From: a virus
Length of the DNA: 26,810 nt
Direction: 5' to 3' (one strand)
IMG/VR virus record: IMGVR_UViG_3300033143_002316
Span: 1 to 26,810 of that record
Shown here in pieces: positions 6,807 through 14,923 of this stretch (positions are counted from its first letter, which is position 1; every line of letters starts with the position of its first letter). The position numbers were made by a program, and so were the translations under genes. Below the pieces are notes generated by a model that saw only the letters and a program-made list of their open reading frames with translations, was not told where the DNA came from and ran no database searches.

Positions 6807-9089
6807 ATGAAGTTAGCTTTAGCTATAATTGCGAAGAATGAAGTTGACCAGTTGAACCGTATCATTAGAGACTATGGTAAATACTTCGACGAAATAGCTA
6901 TTGCCTATGATGACCCCATTTGTGAGCAGGTTAAGGGGGATAAGGTCAGTCTCTATAAGTACGAGTGGTGTGATGACTTCGCCCACAAGAGGAACTTCCT
7001 TGCTGACAAGATAAAGAGTGACTTCTATCTTCGCCTCGATACGGACGATGAGATTATAAACCCAGAACTTCTTCGTGAAAGTTTCACAGCCTCGGCAAAG
7101 CAGGGGTTCACTGAAATCTTCATGATGTATTATTACGCTTTTGATAAGAATGGACAGTGTAATTCAAGGCATTGGCGTGAGACCATCATTAAGAATGACG
7201 GGAACCTCTACTGGAATAAGGCTATCCATGAGAACCTTCTCCCTCTAGTTCCCAGGAAAAGAATCTCAGGCAAGGAGACGAAGGTATGGTTGGTCCACAA
7301 GTGTTCCCACGAAGAGCATCTCAAATCAGCGGAGAGGAATATCAAACTCCTCCTGAAGGAGTACGAGGAGACGAAGGAGAAGCCCGATCCCAGGACAGTT
7401 GGATACATAGCTCGTATGTACCTTGGTATGGGGAAGTGGAAGGAAGCAATACCGTTCTTTGAACAGTTCTTAAGGACTAGTGGTTGGGGTGACGACAGAT
7501 ATTTTGCTTGGGTTCAACTTTGTGATTGCTACACATTTTTGAATACGTTAGAACCCGCCCTTAACTGTTGTGTGGAAGCCGTTCTCTTACAACCTACCTA
7601 CCCAGATGCTTACTTTAGATTCCTTTCTGTTTACTATGAGATGAAGGAATACGGGAAAGCTATCGAGTGGGGAAGGCTGGGGTTTGCCAAGAAGTCTCCA
7701 GACCATATGTTGAATATGGACGACACTTCTTACACATGGAGACCTACGGCTCAACTGGGTCTTTGTTATATGCAGGTTGGTAAGCTCAAGGAAGGGGTCA
7801 AACTTCTTCAAAGAGCTAACCGACTTTCTCCGAAAGAAAAGAGCATTACAGATGCCCTGCACTTCTTCAAAGACTTAGATAATGAAAACGATATGGTGCA
7901 GTCATATCTGAAGTTGATGAATTTTGTAAAGAAGGATTTGAGGAGCTTTTCTCATCTTGTGAATAGTATTCCAAGAGGTATATCCCACGATGAGAGGTTG
8001 CTTGTAGCAAAGAATGTAATTCTACCAGGGAGGGTCTGGGGTGATAAGTCCATTGTATTTTATTGTGGTCCAGCTTGGGAAGATTGGGTGGATAGTTCAG
8101 TCGTCGGAGGCATTGGTGGGTCAGAAGAGGCTACCATCTATCTATCCAGAGAGTTCACAAAACGTGGATATGACGTCACCATATACAACCAATGTGGAGA
8201 ACTGGCTGGAGAATACAGGGGAGTCAAGTATAAGAACTTCTATGACTTTAATCCCAAAGACAAGTTTAACATCGTCATCTCCTGGCGACATAACATTTTT
8301 GAGAAACGGAATATCAAAGCACGAAAGAAACTGATTTGGCTCCATGACATTCCTGGGAAGAAACAGTTCCTCATGGATGACTCAGAGACATACGACAATG
8401 TTATCGTTCTTTCTCAATTCCACAAAAGCGTGTTAAAGGGCGTCCCAGAAGAGAAGATACTCGTCTCCCGCAACGGTCTTAACATGGCTGACTTTGATAA
8501 AATCAATGAGGAGCGTAATCCTCATAAGATGATATGGGCTTCTAGTTACGATAGGGGCTTACAGCCGTTCCTAAAGTTCATCTGGCCTCAAATAAGAAAA
8601 GAAGTCCCAGATGCAGAACTAGGTATCTTCTACGGTTGGAATACCTACGATGCTATGGTTCTTGAGGGTCGGCGGGATCAGCGTTGGAAGGATGAGATGG
8701 TCCAACTGATGCAACAGCCAGGTATTATCGAACACGGCAGAGTAGGACAGAAGAAACTAGCCAAGGAATATTCTAAGGCTGGTATCTGGGCTTACCCCAC
8801 GAATTTTGAAGAAATTTCCTGCATAGGTGCTATGAGAGCTCAGGTCTGCGGTGCTGTACCCGTGGTTAATAATTACGCCGCCCTGAAAGAGACGGTCAAG
8901 TGGGGTCTTAAGAATCCAGGAGATGTCCACAAGGAAGATACTTATGAACACTATGGTAAAGCCCTTATCTCCCTTCTACTGGACCCAGTCAAACAACAGA
9001 GAATCCGTGAAGAGATGGTAGTTAAGGCTAAGGATACATTCTCCTGGACGGGGGTGGCTGACGCATGGGAAGAGAAACTCTTTTCGTAG
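6807..9089 (+). CDS. Three-part glycosyltransferase: GT2, TPR, GT4
   Basis: A 760-residue protein with two sugar-transfer domains. Residues 1-110 are a GT-A (GT2) domain beginning LALAIIAKNE with the metal-binding DTDDE at 78-82. Residues about 185-375 are helical TPR-like repeats (for example YIARMYLGMGKWKEAIPFFE and AQLGLCYMQVGKLKEGVKLL). Residues about 413-760 are a GT-B (GT4) domain with GGIGGSEEA near 435 and SRNGL near 555. In the late GT4 motif FEEISCIGAMRAQ, E669 is kept, but the second Glu expected eight residues on is R677. The C-terminal half may therefore be altered or inactive. Ribosome site AGAGAGG is at 6791-6797. TPR between GTs is known in protein or lipid glycosylation enzymes; the acceptor here is unknown. 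Confidence 0.85.
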   Translation: MKLALAIIAKNEVDQLNRIIRDYGKYFDEIAIAYDDPICEQVKGDKVSLYKYEWCDDFAHKRNFLADKIKSDFYLRLDTDDEIINPELLRESFTASAKQGFTEIFMMYYYAFDKNGQCNSRHWRETIIKNDGNLYWNKAIHENLLPLVPRKRISGKETKVWLVHKCSHEEHLKSAERNIKLLLKEYEETKEKPDPRTVGYIARMYLGMGKWKEAIPFFEQFLRTSGWGDDRYFAWVQLCDCYTFLNTLEPALNCCVEAVLLQPTYPDAYFRFLSVYYEMKEYGKAIEWGRLGFAKKSPDHMLNMDDTSYTWRPTAQLGLCYMQVGKLKEGVKLLQRANRLSPKEKSITDALHFFKDLDNENDMVQSYLKLMNFVKKDLRSFSHLVNSIPRGISHDERLLVAKNVILPGRVWGDKSIVFYCGPAWEDWVDSSVVGGIGGSEEATIYLSREFTKRGYDVTIYNQCGELAGEYRGVKYKNFYDFNPKDKFNIVISWRHNIFEKRNIKARKKLIWLHDIPGKKQFLMDDSETYDNVIVLSQFHKSVLKGVPEEKILVSRNGLNMADFDKINEERNPHKMIWASSYDRGLQPFLKFIWPQIRKEVPDAELGIFYGWNTYDAMVLEGRRDQRWKDEMVQLMQQPGIIEHGRVGQKKLAKEYSKAGIWAYPTNFEEISCIGAMRAQVCGAVPVVNNYAALKETVKWGLKNPGDVHKEDTYEHYGKALISLLLDPVKQQRIREEMVVKAKDTFSWTGVADAWEEKLFS

Positions 9090-9778
9090 TAACAGTACTC
9101 TGTCGTAACGACTACATCTACTTACAGAACCTCATTCCACAACTTCTTGAGGTGGCTGATAAGGTCATTGTTCTGGACGACTTCTCTAAAGACGGGACGA
9201 AGGAATACCTTGAAAGTTTAGGTCCCAAGTTAGAGTTCTACCAAAGAGAGTTTGATAATTGTGCCAACCAGTTTGACTACGCTCTTCAGAAGGCTCCTAA
9301 AGACAATACATGGGTACTGGATTTAACAGCGATTGAATTACCCACTATAGACTTCTTTAAAAACATACGAAGGTTGTTGGGTGTCTTTGATGAAAAGATG
9401 GTGGACAGGGCTTGGCTGACCGTCTTTCATCTACGGACCGAGAGAACCATTTGTAAGGAGATAGGCGGGGAACTAAGATTGTTTCGTAATGACGCTTGTA
9501 ATAATTGTCGTTTTATGGACGCTCCCCACGAAAGATTAGATGGCAAGTTCGAGGGTAACTGTGTCCCACAGGTCGGTGAGACCTTCGCCTTCGTAAGGTT
9601 CAGGCAGGCTGATCCAAAAAAGATACAAGAATGGCTTACTGATTACGTTGAGAAGGGTATTTACAGTCTGAGAGACCTGAAGAGAAGGCTTAACTATCCT
9701 GCTACAGAACTTCCGATGTTTATAAATTACAGAGTCAATAAAGCACTAAGGGACCACCTTGGGTGGGAAAGTGCCTGA
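9065..9778 (+). CDS. Degenerate GT2-like glycosyltransferase
   Basis: GT-A fold protein related to the GT2 enzymes in this cluster. The N-terminus FVVTVLCRNDYIYLQNLIPQ and VIVLDDFSKDGTKEYLESL are the nucleotide-sugar binding half. Where an active family member would have a WxxxLDADE-like metal site, this one reads TWVLDLTAIELP, so the two Asp of the DXD motif appear to be Thr and Ile while the Glu remains. A histidine near the end (DAPHERLDG) is still present. The protein may be a non-catalytic partner, or bind metal in another way. It overlaps the GT2-TPR-GT4 gene by 25 nt, with GGGGTGG upstream as a possible ribosome site. The family call is fair; activity is doubtful. Confidence 0.7.
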   Translation: MGRETLFVVTVLCRNDYIYLQNLIPQLLEVADKVIVLDDFSKDGTKEYLESLGPKLEFYQREFDNCANQFDYALQKAPKDNTWVLDLTAIELPTIDFFKNIRRLLGVFDEKMVDRAWLTVFHLRTERTICKEIGGELRLFRNDACNNCRFMDAPHERLDGKFEGNCVPQVGETFAFVRFRQADPKKIQEWLTDYVEKGIYSLRDLKRRLNYPATELPMFINYRVNKALRDHLGWESA

Positions 9779-10442
9779 AGTCTCAGTTATTATTCCGTGT
9801 CTTATATTGAATCAGTTCCTTCTATCACTCACGCAAAAGTGTATCGAATCTTTGAGAGCAACGGCAGACGTAGAACTTATCATCATAGACTGTGCCTCTC
9901 CTGTTGGAGGAGATTACTTACAAGAGTCGGCAGATATTTACATCAGGAATAAGCACCGCAAAGGAAGTACGAGGGCTACGAATCAAGGACTTAAGTTAGC
10001 CTCTGGAGATTATCTTTTTATAAGTAACAATGATATTACCTTCTCTGGTAATTGGATTCCGAAGTTGACAGAACTTCTTGATAGACCTGATTGTGGTATT
10101 GCCTGTCCTCACATTAGAGCAAAGAAGGGTCTTTCTTCGACTCCATGGGAAGACAGCACGGCTGACGGTTGTTTGATGTTCACTAAGAAGACTTGGGATG
10201 ACGTCGGGTTCTTTGACGAAGAATACATAAGCTGTGGGGCCTTAGCGGATTGGATATTCCGCATGAACAAGTTTGGGAAGAAAATATTCGTTACTCCTGA
10301 TGTTGTATTCGGACATTATTCATCCCCAACGTTCAGAGAACTTATATCCAGAGGCGAGTGGGATGCTGGTCAGGATGAGATTTTGGGTAGGAACAGATTC
10401 AACGATAAGTGGAGAGATGACCCTGACTTCGTGAGGTTTTGA
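9771..10442 (+). CDS. GT2 family glycosyltransferase
   Basis: Single-domain GT-A glycosyltransferase of about 223 residues. It opens with PEVSVIIPCLILNQ, has the DVELIIIDCAS strand, GSTRATNQGLKLASGDYLF (a helix that packs by the donor site) and the NND metal-binding site in FISNNDITFS (about 86-88). The later GFFDEEYISCGALADWIFRM and FGHYSSPTF are typical acceptor-side elements. I chose GTG 9771, which places Met directly before the conserved first strand; TTG 9759 would add four residues. It overlaps the previous gene by 8 nt and the next methyltransferase by 1 nt. It is a clear paralogue of the GT2 at 10864-11637 (shared SVIIPC, DVEL and GIACPH). Donor and acceptor sugars are unknown. Confidence 0.85.
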   Translation: MPEVSVIIPCLILNQFLLSLTQKCIESLRATADVELIIIDCASPVGGDYLQESADIYIRNKHRKGSTRATNQGLKLASGDYLFISNNDITFSGNWIPKLTELLDRPDCGIACPHIRAKKGLSSTPWEDSTADGCLMFTKKTWDDVGFFDEEYISCGALADWIFRMNKFGKKIFVTPDVVFGHYSSPTFRELISRGEWDAGQDEILGRNRFNDKWRDDPDFVRF

Positions 10443-10909
10443 TGTTTGAAGATATTATAGAACATATTCCCTTCCTTAGAAAACTTGCCCTAGATGTAGA
10501 AGCCAAGAGGATACTTGAACTTGGTGTTTTGAATGGAGGTTCAACAAGTGCCTTCCTGGAGGCGGCGAAAATCTTGAACGCTAAAGTCATAAGTATAGAT
10601 AAGGAAGATTGTTCTCATATTTCTGATTCTCCCTTCTGGGAGTTCCATCAGATAGACGACCTCGATTATGTGTTAGAAGAGCCAGTAGATATTCTATTCA
10701 TTGATACGTCTCATACTTATGACCAGACTTTAGGTGAACTCCGCAAGTTTTCTCCCATGGCGAAAGTTGTTCTGCTTCACGATACGGAGAGTTACCCTGA
10801 AGTAAAGAAAGCAATAAAAGATTATCTTAAAGAAGTTCCTGGAAGATGGACATTTGAAAACAGATGCAACAACAATGGTTTGGGTATCCTTTGGTCAAAA
10901 CATCAGTAA
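10442..10909 (+). CDS. Class I SAM-dependent methyltransferase
   Basis: Compact 155-residue Rossmann methyltransferase. Motif I is RILELGVLNGGSTSAFLEAA (about 23-42), followed by KVISIDKED (acidic residue for the SAM ribose) and DILFIDTSHTYDQTLGELRK, which is the DxSHxYxxxxxDL pattern of Methyltransf_24 and CmcI-like sugar or antibiotic-tailoring enzymes. VVLLHDTE ends the core sheet. Start ATG 10442 is coupled to the preceding stop (TGATG). It sits between two paralogous GT2 genes, so the likely job is O-methylation of a glycan or sugar made by its neighbours. Shorter than most relatives (about 200), but the core is complete. Confidence 0.82.
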   Translation: MFEDIIEHIPFLRKLALDVEAKRILELGVLNGGSTSAFLEAAKILNAKVISIDKEDCSHISDSPFWEFHQIDDLDYVLEEPVDILFIDTSHTYDQTLGELRKFSPMAKVVLLHDTESYPEVKKAIKDYLKEVPGRWTFENRCNNNGLGILWSKHQ

Positions 10910-11637
10910 TCATACCTTGCTGGATTACAGATAAGTTATTACTAGACTTAACTTATCGTTGTGTGTCTTCCGTGAGGGAAGCATCTGATGTTGAATTAGT
11001 CTTAGTCAATAACGGGTCGAAACTTGGGGCAGGGTATCTTAAGGAAGAAGCGGACGTCTATATAGAGAACCCAAAGAATCTTGGTTACGTCAGGGCTATA
11101 AACGACGGCATAAAGTATAGCAGTGGACAGTACATCGTAGCAGGTAATAATGATTACTTCCTCGAAGAGGGATGGGAAGAGGCTCTCGTAGATGTCCTAG
11201 AGACCGTCCCTGATGCAGGTATAGCTTGCCCCCATACAAAGGGAAGTCCAACATTCAATGTCCCGTGGGTCGAGGAAGGAACTCCTGGTGGCTGGTGGAT
11301 GATAAAACGTAGTCTTCAGAAGAGACTCGGTTTATTAGACGAACAGTTTTTCAACGTATTTGCAGATTTTGACTACCTTTGGAGAATGTGGGATAAGACA
11401 GGGAAGAAAGTCTACGCTACTCCTAAGACGACGGCTCAACATTTCGGCGAAGGAACTCTCACTAAATTCCCCCAAAGAGAACATGAACATAACCAAGGAC
11501 AGTGGTTGTTATTAAACAAGTGGAAAGACTTTCCGCATTTTTTGAAATACACAGGGTTCTCAATTACTGAAGACGAAATAGGGGAGTGGTTAGACATCCA
11601 TGCTAAATACAGTCAAAGCACTGACTATACTTCTTGA
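10864..11637 (+). CDS. GT2 family glycosyltransferase (paralogue)
   Basis: GT-A glycosyltransferase, second copy of the type at 9771. Core elements are SVIIPCWITDKLLLDLTYRC, DVELVLVNNGS, NLGYVRAINDGIKYSSGQY and the NND site at about residues 95-97 (VAGNNDYFLEEGW). The later GGWWMIKRSLQKRLGLLDEQ, FADFDYLWRMW and TTAQHFGEGTL fit acceptor-side segments. The listed ATG 10864 lies well inside the methyltransferase gene (46-nt overlap) and has no clear ribosome site; TTG 10891 would start at MVKTSVIIPC, closer to family norms, so the true N-terminus is open. The end overlaps the LicD-like gene by 38 nt. Its likely role is adding a sugar to the same glycan as its neighbours. Confidence 0.82.
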   Translation: MQQQWFGYPLVKTSVIIPCWITDKLLLDLTYRCVSSVREASDVELVLVNNGSKLGAGYLKEEADVYIENPKNLGYVRAINDGIKYSSGQYIVAGNNDYFLEEGWEEALVDVLETVPDAGIACPHTKGSPTFNVPWVEEGTPGGWWMIKRSLQKRLGLLDEQFFNVFADFDYLWRMWDKTGKKVYATPKTTAQHFGEGTLTKFPQREHEHNQGQWLLLNKWKDFPHFLKYTGFSITEDEIGEWLDIHAKYSQSTDYTS

Positions 11638-12385
11638 TTTGAAGAAAGTCCTAGATGCTGTCGGAGTTATGTTCTGGTTGGACGGCGGGACTCTTCTGGG
11701 GGCTTACCGTGAGAACGGATTCATGGAGTCAGATTTTGACATAGATGTAGGTATCTTGGGTGAGGACGATCAACACCTACTCAGCATCAGGGAAGGATTG
11801 AGCGAGCTTGGGTTCGGTAGCTTTCATCTAAAAGAACATCCCTGTGGAAACAAACAACTTTCGTGGGTGAAGGATGGTATACCTGGTGATATTTTTTGTT
11901 ATTATAAACGTGATTCTGTTCGTTTTAGGGTTATGTTTGATATTACGCCAAATAGAACCGTAAGGTTCATTCCGTGTGTGTATCCTTCGTATATCTTTGA
12001 CAAGTTCGGAACAATAGATTTTATGGACTATGGGGTAGAGTTCTTGATGCCTTCACCCGTCGAAGAGTACCTTGAAAGACAGTATGGGGATTGGAAGACG
12101 GACAAGTCTCCAGGTGAGTTCCACTGGCAGACAGACTACAAGTCCATGGATAGGGGCTTTATTATATCCTCGGAGCCCGCGGGCAGGAGAAGGTGGTTTC
12201 TTACGGAAGAACTCCATGCCAGGCAGAAAGACGGGGAATTTTTCATTCCACTCATCAAGGAAGGCTACAAGCTCTACCCGATAGTCGTAGACCAGAATAA
12301 TAATGTCTTAGATGGAAACAAACGGGTATCAGCCTACAGACACTTAGGCGTCCCAATGGTGGAGGGTTATGCAACCATTATATAA
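11600..12385 (+). CDS. LicD-like nucleotidyltransferase with ParB-like C-terminus
   Basis: The N-terminal part (about 1-170) matches the LicD/fukutin-like nucleotidyltransferase fold. FWLDGGTLLGAYRENGF (25-41) is followed by SDFDIDVGI with Asp at 45, 47 and 49, the expected metal-binding set. Such proteins transfer phosphocholine or phospho-sugar groups to glycans. The last 58 residues (204-261) differ: FFIPLIKEGYKLYPIVVDQN, LDGNKRVSAYRHLG and VPMVEGYATI resemble the ParB/Srx-type domain with its DGxxR loop (238-242). Whether it binds nucleotide or only a partner is unknown. Start ATG 11600 overlaps the GT2 gene. The LicD call is good; the ParB-like call is moderate. No choline pathway gene is seen nearby. 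Confidence 0.76.
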   Translation: MLNTVKALTILLDLKKVLDAVGVMFWLDGGTLLGAYRENGFMESDFDIDVGILGEDDQHLLSIREGLSELGFGSFHLKEHPCGNKQLSWVKDGIPGDIFCYYKRDSVRFRVMFDITPNRTVRFIPCVYPSYIFDKFGTIDFMDYGVEFLMPSPVEEYLERQYGDWKTDKSPGEFHWQTDYKSMDRGFIISSEPAGRRRWFLTEELHARQKDGEFFIPLIKEGYKLYPIVVDQNNNVLDGNKRVSAYRHLGVPMVEGYATII

Positions 12386-12560
12386 AGGTTACGAAGATCC
12401 GAACAAGCCTATCATCGCCCTTTGGATGACAAAAAACCTCAGAATAGAGATGATAGAAAATATTCATCTTCATTTTGGTTACGACGGGATTTACAGATTA
12501 GAATTAACACCGAGAGAATTTGAAGCCATGGCTGAGGGTATAGCAAAGGTGGAGGTTTAA
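12369..12560 (+). CDS. Small hypothetical protein, glycan island
   Basis: A 63-residue protein with no family I can name. It starts at ATG 12369, behind GGTGGAGGG (12356-12364 region), inside the end of the LicD-like gene (17-nt overlap), and its stop overlaps the next ATG by 1 nt, so translation is likely. The half IHLHFGYDGIYRLELTPREF followed by EAMAEGIAKV reads as two or three strands then a helix. The same order (His-rich strand, DG turn, strand, helix) appears in the next gene, which suggests distant paralogy. Such small proteins are often found with phage and bacterial glycosylation genes; a regulatory or subunit role is speculation. Confidence 0.7.
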   Translation: MQPLYKGYEDPNKPIIALWMTKNLRIEMIENIHLHFGYDGIYRLELTPREFEAMAEGIAKVEV

Positions 12561-12769
12561 TGGGTAAGGTCAGAAAATTCTTTCACGCTGCTTTAATCAA
12601 TGACTCACCAGACGAACATTGCAATCATTTTCAGATAGAACTTTCTCACGACGGATATCACATCCACTACAGGAACCTCCGCATCGTATTATCCCAGAGT
12701 GAGATGAAAGAATGGAAAACAGCCTTCGAGATATCGAGGCCGAAGATAAAGCATCAGAATTTACTTTAA
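12560..12769 (+). CDS. Small hypothetical protein, glycan island
   Basis: A 69-residue protein, start ATG 12560 after GGTGGAGG, overlapping the previous stop by 1 nt. It reads FHAALINDSPDEHCNHFQIE, then LSHDGYHIHYRNLRIVLSQS and EMKEWKTAFEI: a strand-turn-strand unit with the His-rich HDGYHIHYRNLRI pattern, then a helix. The layout matches the neighbour at 12369. It contains one Cys and six His, but no clear metal site. It closes the first glycan island and is followed after 9 nt by the head-tail connector gene, so it marks the return to virion genes. No function is assigned. Confidence 0.72.
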   Translation: MGKVRKFFHAALINDSPDEHCNHFQIELSHDGYHIHYRNLRIVLSQSEMKEWKTAFEISRPKIKHQNLL

Positions 12770-12778
12770 GGAGAACTC

Positions 12779-13147
12779 ATGCAATACCACGCCCTTGCCT
12801 CCCTTGCTTTTGAGGTCGGTGATATGGTGGGTGATACATCAACCGCCTTTCTCACAAAGACAAAGAGATATTTAAACAACCGTTACGATGACGTCCAGCT
12901 CAGGAGCGGGGCTACCGCTTGGACAGGTGCTTCTTCCGCTACTCTCGGTGATTCAGACATCCCTACCCTCGGTATGGGTAAAATCATCCGTGAAGGGGCT
13001 ACGGCAGACGCCTACTACACAAAGAGGCAGTTCCAGAAAGCCACTACATTTGAACAGAAGTATGAATTTGCTCTTGCTAACTACATTATATCAGGTGATT
13101 ATAACTTATTTGGGACATCAATGGTGAGACATGGCGACTACTCGTAA
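12779..13147 (+). CDS. Head-tail connector/adaptor protein
   Basis: A 122-residue protein with the pattern I associate with small phage adaptor proteins placed after the capsid gene: FEVGDMVGDTSTAFLTKTKR, YLNNRYDDVQLRSG (helical, residues 11-45), then a variable middle and a C-terminal helix (FEQKYEFALANYIISGD). Adaptors form a ring below the portal and join it to the tail. It has the best ribosome site in this part of the window (AAGGAG at 12770-12775). The hub-like gene starts inside its last codons (17-nt overlap). The family name is not certain, but position and length agree with an adaptor. The glycan island separates it from the capsid gene. Confidence 0.68.
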   Translation: MQYHALASLAFEVGDMVGDTSTAFLTKTKRYLNNRYDDVQLRSGATAWTGASSATLGDSDIPTLGMGKIIREGATADAYYTKRQFQKATTFEQKYEFALANYIISGDYNLFGTSMVRHGDYS

Positions 13148-14663
13148 GATTAAAGACGATCCTCAGCTTTTCGTTATTCGGAGAGACTTCTCTGGCGGTT
13201 CCAATACCCGTCAGCATGCCTCCCGCATAGCTGAGAACCAAGTTGAGACTATAGAATCATGGGATATCGGTATCACAGGACAGACGAAGAAAATTCCTGG
13301 ATATACCCTCGTGGAAGACTTAAGTAACGATGCAGGGACAGGAGCGTTTGGTTTCGAGCCTCGTGGCGGAACAAATGAACTCTTAGTTACCCACGGGAAG
13401 AAATTAGAGGGTTGGACAGGAACAGGAACTTTCACGGAACATGACACAGGTTTTGAGGACGGCAAACAAACAACCATCATCAAGGCAACCTGCTCTGGAG
13501 CTAACGGAGACGTCGTTTTAATCGCTAACGACACGGATAACGTCCATCAGATGCTTCAGGATTATACCGTCAGTGACTTAGGCGGTGGGAATGATGACTG
13601 TCCTAAGACGGTTGTACTGACTTCTTATCGTAACCGTGTCTGGGCTCTTAAAGACAATCTATTGTGCTGGTCGGATGCTCTACCCACTACTTACAATGGA
13701 GCCTTCGACAGGACGAGTAATAATTACAACATGACTGTGGGAGATGAGAAAGCCATCATCGGATTAAGAGACTTGGGCTTACTTTGTCTCGGCTCTGACG
13801 CCGTTTACGGTATAAACCCCTCAACGACTCCCGCAGCAACAGACAAGCCTGAAAAGATACTCGACCTAGGTTGTGTAGCAGGTAAGACTGCCGTACAGGT
13901 CGGTGATGATGTTCTCTTCTTAGCCACAGACGGTGTAAGAGGGATATTCAGGACGCAGGTTGACAAACTTCAGATGGGACAGTCCTTCCCGTTGAGTTAT
14001 TCCCTAAAGGAAGAGTTTGAGTCTATTAACTGGACTTACATCTCTAAGGCTTGTGCCATCTACTTTGACAATAAGTATTTCATTGCTTTACCCGTTGATA
14101 GTTCCACCTATAACAATGAGGTCTGGGTTTACTATCCTGCAAGAAACTCTTGGATGGTCATTAAGGGTTGGAATGTCGGGGCATGGGGTAAGGTCAAGAT
14201 AAACAGTGAGGAAAGACTCTATAGTATAGATTCAAACGACGGTGCTGTCTCAAGGATGTGGTACGGGACGAATAACAACACCGTGGCTATCACAGCGACG
14301 TTGACTTGTCGTGAAGAGGACGGTGGACAACCCCTGAAAGAAAAGAACGGCGGGGAACTAGAGTTAGAAGCAGACGCCGCAGGTAGCGGGAACTCACTTG
14401 TTGTTTCTGTAGCAATAGACGGAAAGAACTTCGAGACTCTTGGTTCTATGGACCTATCTTCTGATTCGGCTCCTACCCTGCCCGTGGATCTTCCCTTCTC
14501 ATTGGCGGATAGTTACGTCATAAGAGAGAAGTTCCACCTAGACAGTCTAGGTCCGTGGAGAACTCTACAGTTAAAGATAGTCAACGATGATGACAATACA
14601 GACGACATTGTTTTCTATGGTTACAGCATCATAACATTCGCCGAAGAATACGAAGGAGAATAA
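13131..14663 (+). CDS. Tail hub/nozzle-like protein (gp10-type)
   Basis: A 510-residue, nearly all-beta protein with repeated short strands, no signal peptide and no membrane segment. The N-terminus FVIRRDFSGGSNTRQHASRI, then ENQVETIESWDI and KKIPGY, is the opening seen in phage beta-propeller tail proteins of the P22 gp10 (DNA stabilisation, hub or nozzle) type. Further repeats such as VVLTSYRNRVWALKDNLLCW, GDDVLFLATDGVRGIF and NNEVWVYYPARNSWMVI look like propeller blades. The C-terminal 130 residues form another beta domain. Size (P22 gp10 is about 470) and position right after the connector fit. The role would be extending the portal channel and holding fibres. Fairly sure as a tail structural protein, less as to the exact piece. 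Confidence 0.75.
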   Translation: MATTRKIKDDPQLFVIRRDFSGGSNTRQHASRIAENQVETIESWDIGITGQTKKIPGYTLVEDLSNDAGTGAFGFEPRGGTNELLVTHGKKLEGWTGTGTFTEHDTGFEDGKQTTIIKATCSGANGDVVLIANDTDNVHQMLQDYTVSDLGGGNDDCPKTVVLTSYRNRVWALKDNLLCWSDALPTTYNGAFDRTSNNYNMTVGDEKAIIGLRDLGLLCLGSDAVYGINPSTTPAATDKPEKILDLGCVAGKTAVQVGDDVLFLATDGVRGIFRTQVDKLQMGQSFPLSYSLKEEFESINWTYISKACAIYFDNKYFIALPVDSSTYNNEVWVYYPARNSWMVIKGWNVGAWGKVKINSEERLYSIDSNDGAVSRMWYGTNNNTVAITATLTCREEDGGQPLKEKNGGELELEADAAGSGNSLVVSVAIDGKNFETLGSMDLSSDSAPTLPVDLPFSLADSYVIREKFHLDSLGPWRTLQLKIVNDDDNTDDIVFYGYSIITFAEEYEGE

Positions 14664-14920
14664 TGGAATTTACCAGGCAGACTAAGTTAGACGATGCTTA
14701 CAATGAGATGCACGGCTACAAGCCTGAAGTCTCTTATAAGAGATTGAACAAGAATGTTTACGAGATTCAACTAGTTCACAACGGCGAGACCGTTATCCTA
14801 AAAGAAACAATGAAGGACGGGATGACTGATTTCGTTACCCTCACACACGGCGAGGATGTGTCTAGTATTAAATCAATGTATGAAGGCGAAGTAGAAGCCA
14901 ACAAAATTCTGAAAGGTTAA
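14663..14920 (+). CDS. Small hypothetical virion-region protein
   Basis: An 85-residue protein, start ATG 14663 overlapping the hub stop (TAATG), with GAAGGAGA just upstream as ribosome site. It is mostly strand-forming and highly charged (RLNKNVYEIQLVHNGETVIL, then KETMKDGMTDFVTLTHGEDV). The C-terminal helix is acidic. No motif is recognised. Its position between hub and fibre genes suggests a tail accessory, chaperone or adaptor for the fibre. Confidence 0.68.
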   Translation: MEFTRQTKLDDAYNEMHGYKPEVSYKRLNKNVYEIQLVHNGETVILKETMKDGMTDFVTLTHGEDVSSIKSMYEGEVEANKILKG

Positions 14921-14923
14921 GTC

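Noticed and set aside
13211-13534. 107-residue - strand ORF inside the hub gene
   Set aside because: Antisense shadow of a well-supported beta-rich protein, with no family pattern and no ribosome site.
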